A stretch of DNA of 64,000 nt from Rhizobium cauense. Its GTDB lineage: Bacteria; Pseudomonadota; Alphaproteobacteria; Rhizobiales; Rhizobiaceae. Positions 61,510 through 64,000 of the stretch are shown in pieces (the stretch's first letter is position 1; the number at the start of each line of letters is the position of its first letter). The position numbers were made by a program, and so were the translations under genes. The notes beneath the pieces were generated by a model that was not told the origin of the DNA, made no database searches, and saw only the letters and a program-made list of their open reading frames with translations. The DNA is taken from positions 62,001 through 126,000 of the forward strand of contig NZ_JAEUAT010000018.1 of the NCBI RefSeq assembly GCF_019511525.1, given 5' to 3'.

Positions 61510-62757
61510 CTAGAAGACCTTGCCTTCTTCCAGATGCGTCGTGGTGCCGTTGATGTAGAAATCAACGACCACCCTCGCCTTGTGCAGCAGCGGATTGTGA
61601 TTGAGCACGGTGCGGATGTTGCGCCAGTGCCGATCGAGATTGAGATGGCGCGACGTCGCGGAGCCGCCGCCGAGTTCGAAGACGTTGGTGGCAGCCGTGA
61701 GCGCGATCTGCGAGGCGACGATCTGTGTACGCGTAGTCGTCAGTGCGCTATCGATCAGCGCGGTCTCCAGCGCTTGCGGATCGCCCACGCCGAATGCCGC
61801 GGCGGTCTTGTCGAGCGCACGCGCGCTTTCGCGTATCAGCGTGTCGACGGCAAAGGAGCCGGCAGCGACCTCGCCAAGAATCTTCTGCACGAAGGGATCC
61901 GCGCTGGCCGTCTCGGCCGCGCTATGGGCTGCCGACCGTGCCTGTCGGCGCACATATTCTGTCCCTTCCGCGAGCGCGCCGCGCACCGCACCCGCCATTG
62001 ACGCCGCAAGGTGAAGCTGCCGCAAGGTCGAGGTGTGGCGGCCTACCAGCGTGTTCAGGCCGCGCGTGGAGATTTCGTGCGGCAACACCTCGACATCTTC
62101 GAGCAGAACGCCGCCGCTCGCGGTCAGCCGCTGGCCCATGCCATCCCAGTCGTCGAGAATGGAGATGCCCGGACGGTCGACCGGAAGCAAAACGCTCACG
62201 AACTCACCGTCATCGTTCTTCGCACTGAAGGATGCGAAGTCCGCAAATGCCGTGCCGGTCGCATACCATTTGCGGCCGTTGAGGCGATAGCTATCCCCCG
62301 ATCTCGTCAAACGTGTCGTCACCTCGCCCGGCCGCTTGGTTCCCTGTTCCGTATGCGCCCCGCCGAAAAGCTTGCCCGAGAGAACGCGGCTGAGCTGCGT
62401 GCGGTCGATGGCCGTGTTGGGGCTGAGGATCAGGCTTTCGGTAAAATTGAAATGGCTGCGCAACGCGTGAGCAACATTCGAATCTGCCGCTCCGATCGCC
62501 ATGATCGTTTCGATGTAATCGGCCACGGATCCCCCCGGACCGCCGAGCGCCACGGGAATGCGCAGCGTCCCCAGCCCGGCCTCCTTGAACAGTCGGAAGG
62601 CTTCGAAAGGAAGCTCCCTTTCCAGATCGCGTCTTGCCGCCTCTTTCCCGATTTCGACCGTCAGCTCAGGAATTTTTGCCAATAGCGTCGAGAGATCGTT
62701 CACCGCCTCCTGAGGTGTCGGAGTGGCGGACAGTGCTGAAGGAGCGGTATTCGGCAT
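61510..62757 (-). CDS. DszC/SfnB-like flavin monooxygenase (acyl-CoA dehydrogenase fold), third copy
   Basis: The 415-residue protein keeps the marks of the two other copies: LDDWDGMGQRLTASG and RHWRNIRTVLNHNP. Elsewhere it is more distant from them. ATG at 62757 is used with AAGG upstream; a longer frame is not supported. It lies in a minus-strand operon with the aldo/keto reductase, amidohydrolase and FAD protein, most likely transcribed from the ABC genes right of the window. Confidence 0.88.
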   Translation of the reverse strand: MPNTAPSALSATPTPQEAVNDLSTLLAKIPELTVEIGKEAARRDLERELPFEAFRLFKEAGLGTLRIPVALGGPGGSVADYIETIMAIGAADSNVAHALRSHFNFTESLILSPNTAIDRTQLSRVLSGKLFGGAHTEQGTKRPGEVTTRLTRSGDSYRLNGRKWYATGTAFADFASFSAKNDDGEFVSVLLPVDRPGISILDDWDGMGQRLTASGGVLLEDVEVLPHEISTRGLNTLVGRHTSTLRQLHLAASMAGAVRGALAEGTEYVRRQARSAAHSAAETASADPFVQKILGEVAAGSFAVDTLIRESARALDKTAAAFGVGDPQALETALIDSALTTTRTQIVASQIALTAATNVFELGGGSATSRHLNLDRHWRNIRTVLNHNPLLHKARVVVDFYINGTTTHLEEGKVF

Positions 62758-62826
62758 GCGGGAACCTTCTCGGCCGGAAAAAGAAGAGAAGGGACCCGCC
62801 ATATCGGCGGATCCCTGAAGCCATGA

Positions 62827-63885
62827 TCAGGCGACGGCGCGTGTCAGCGGCACGACATTGTCGGCACCGCCTGCAGCGCTACGCGGCACGCGGCCTTCGA
62901 CCGGATGGCTCGGATCGTTGAAACCTGGCGTCGAGGGATGACCCGTCGTGACCAGCCGGTCGACCAGCGCCTCGTCCTCGGCGTCGAGCTTGACGTCGAG
63001 CGCGCGGATATAGTTGTCCCAATGCTCTTCTGTGCGCGGACCGGTGATCGCCGCCGAGATCAGCTTGTTGTTCAGCACCCAGGCAAGCGCGAACTCGGTC
63101 GGAGAGACACCCTTGCGGGTCGCGTGGGCAGCGATCTCGCTGGCAATCGCGATCGATTCGGGACGCCACTCGGTCTCGAGGATGCGCTTGTCGCCGCGAC
63201 CCGCACGGGTATCGGCGGCCGGCTCCTTGCCCGGCTCGTACTTGCCCGTCAGGACACCACGAGCGAGCGGCGAATAGGAAACGACGCCGAGACCATAGTG
63301 GTGGGCAGCCGGCAACTGCTCCGCTTCGGCGGTGCGGTTGACAATGTTATAGAGCGGCTGGCTCGCCACCGGACGATCGATGCCGAGTTCATCGGCCAAC
63401 TGCGCGACTTCGGCGATGCGCCAGCCGCGGAAATTGGAGACGCCGAAGTAACGGAGCTTGCCGGCGCGGATCAGGTCGGCGATCGCACGCACCGGCTCCT
63501 CCAGCGGCGCGTCGAAGACGGCGCGGTGGAAATAGAGGATGTCGATATAGTCGGTGTTGAGACGGCGCAGCGAATTCTCGACGGTCTCGATCACCCACTT
63601 GCGGGAATGACCGCCGAGGTTCGGGCCCTTCTTGTGCGAGTTGACGAACTTCGTCGCCAGAACCCAGTGATCGCGATGCGCCTTGATGCCCTTGCCGACA
63701 ACCTCTTCCGACTTGCCGTCGTGATAGACATCGGCGGTGTCGATGAAGTTGATCCCCTGCTCGCGCGCCTTGTCGATGATGCGGAACGCGACGTCATCGG
63801 GCGTCGGGCCGCCAAACATCATGGTTCCCAGGCTGAGCGGTGACACCTTGAGCGCGCTGCGCCCGAGATAGCGATAATCGACCAT
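62827..63885 (-). CDS. Aldo/keto reductase
   Basis: The 352-residue protein has the aldo/keto reductase tetrad: D and Y in FIDTADVYHDG, K in LATKFVNS and H in ILYFHRAV, plus SNFRGW and the cofactor-site SYSPLARGVL. It reduces aldehydes or ketones with NADPH. ATG at 63885 has AAGGAG upstream. It comes 14 bases after the ABC ATPase stop, so it shares its message with the transporter. Confidence 0.93.
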   Translation of the reverse strand: MVDYRYLGRSALKVSPLSLGTMMFGGPTPDDVAFRIIDKAREQGINFIDTADVYHDGKSEEVVGKGIKAHRDHWVLATKFVNSHKKGPNLGGHSRKWVIETVENSLRRLNTDYIDILYFHRAVFDAPLEEPVRAIADLIRAGKLRYFGVSNFRGWRIAEVAQLADELGIDRPVASQPLYNIVNRTAEAEQLPAAHHYGLGVVSYSPLARGVLTGKYEPGKEPAADTRAGRGDKRILETEWRPESIAIASEIAAHATRKGVSPTEFALAWVLNNKLISAAITGPRTEEHWDNYIRALDVKLDAEDEALVDRLVTTGHPSTPGFNDPSHPVEGRVPRSAAGGADNVVPLTRAVA

Positions 63886-63898
63886 TGTATTCTCCTTC

Positions 63899-64000
63899 TT
63901 ACTGAGCGTGGTGGCAGGCGGCGGCATGGCCGCTGCCGAACTGGCGGAACGCCGGATCCTCGGACCGGCAGATATCGGTGGCGAGCGGACAGCGCGTATG
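63899..64000 (-). CDS. Opp/Dpp-type ABC transporter ATPase, C-terminal end (cut by window edge)
   Basis: The last 33 codons and a TAA stop at 63899-63901 read HTRCPLATDICRSEDPAF, then GSGHAAACHHAQ. The RCP...C...H-A-A-C-H pattern is the cysteine-rich C-terminal tail of oligopeptide/dipeptide importer ATPases (OppD/OppF, DppD/DppF). The gene enters from the right edge. It shows that the ABC partner of the two orphan peptide-type binding proteins probably lies just outside the window. Confidence 0.85.
   Translation of the reverse strand, partial: HTRCPLATDICRSEDPAFRQFGSGHAAACHHAQ

Noticed and set aside
1..64000. CRISPR arrays, insertion sequences, integrases or phage genes
   Set aside because: No regularly spaced repeats, transposase or integrase motifs, or terminal inverted repeats of mobile elements were seen; the short repeats found are promoter-scale.

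Overview
The window looks like a GC-rich alphaproteobacterial chromosome, chromid or megaplasmid, most likely from a Rhizobium/Ensifer/Agrobacterium relative (Rhizobiaceae). The signs are the many ABC sugar and peptide uptake operons, LacI/RpiR/TetR/LysR regulators beside catabolic genes, class III adenylate cyclases, frequent GTG and TTG starts, and the long antisense open frames typical of high-GC DNA. I saw no rRNA, tRNA, CRISPR array, insertion sequence or phage gene. This assignment rests on gene content and style, not on a database match.

Left part (1-17 kb). A tetR-adaptor-RND efflux operon enters from the left edge (minus strand), with a perfect 13-bp inverted repeat in front of tetR. 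Then come osmC, a soluble adenylate cyclase and a LacI regulator. The LacI gene diverges from a catabolic run: PhyH-like dioxygenase, SDR dehydrogenase, SMP-30/gluconolactonase-like hydrolase and a GH2 glycosidase. Convergent to these is a ProX - L,D-transpeptidase - small lipoprotein operon. A small ORF with an alpha/beta hydrolase and a membrane-anchored TolB/TPR regulator-like protein follow.

Envelope and stress block (16.5-28.7 kb). DUF3300 and DUF2950 genes (minus strand) face a five-gene plus-strand operon: DUF3302, HlyD adaptor, SulP anion transporter, PPK2 polyphosphate kinase and AI-2E-family permease. A VIT1/CCC1-like membrane protein and a dCache-adenylate cyclase follow. A strong hairpin closes the block at 28.7 kb.

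Uptake block (28.7-43.7 kb). The first system is a GH2 - ABC ATPase - two permeases - binding protein operon with a divergent LacI regulator, which reads as glycoside uptake and cleavage. The second is a Ugp-like ABC operon (binding protein, two permeases, ATPase) that contains two glycerophosphodiester phosphodiesterase genes and an RpiR regulator, which suggests import and hydrolysis of glycerophosphodiesters.

Right part (43.9-64 kb). EmrA/EmrB-like efflux genes diverge from a TetR gene, with two matching GGAAA-N8-TTTCC operator candidates between them. The rest is a flavin-monooxygenase catabolic or scavenging locus. It has two DszC/SfnB-like (acyl-CoA-dehydrogenase-fold) proteins, each followed by a NtaA/SnaA/DszA-type luciferase-like monooxygenase, with a small CPHC-containing DUF3088 protein between the pairs, then a nitroreductase and a LysR regulator. 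Two paralogous peptide-type binding proteins with twin-arginine-like signals flank this set. On the minus strand to the right are a FAD/NAD(P)-binding protein, an amidohydrolase, a third DszC-like protein, an aldo/keto reductase and the last 33 codons of an Opp/Dpp-type ABC ATPase. The parts fit uptake and oxidative attack on an organosulfur or heterocyclic compound. The actual substrate cannot be read from the sequence.
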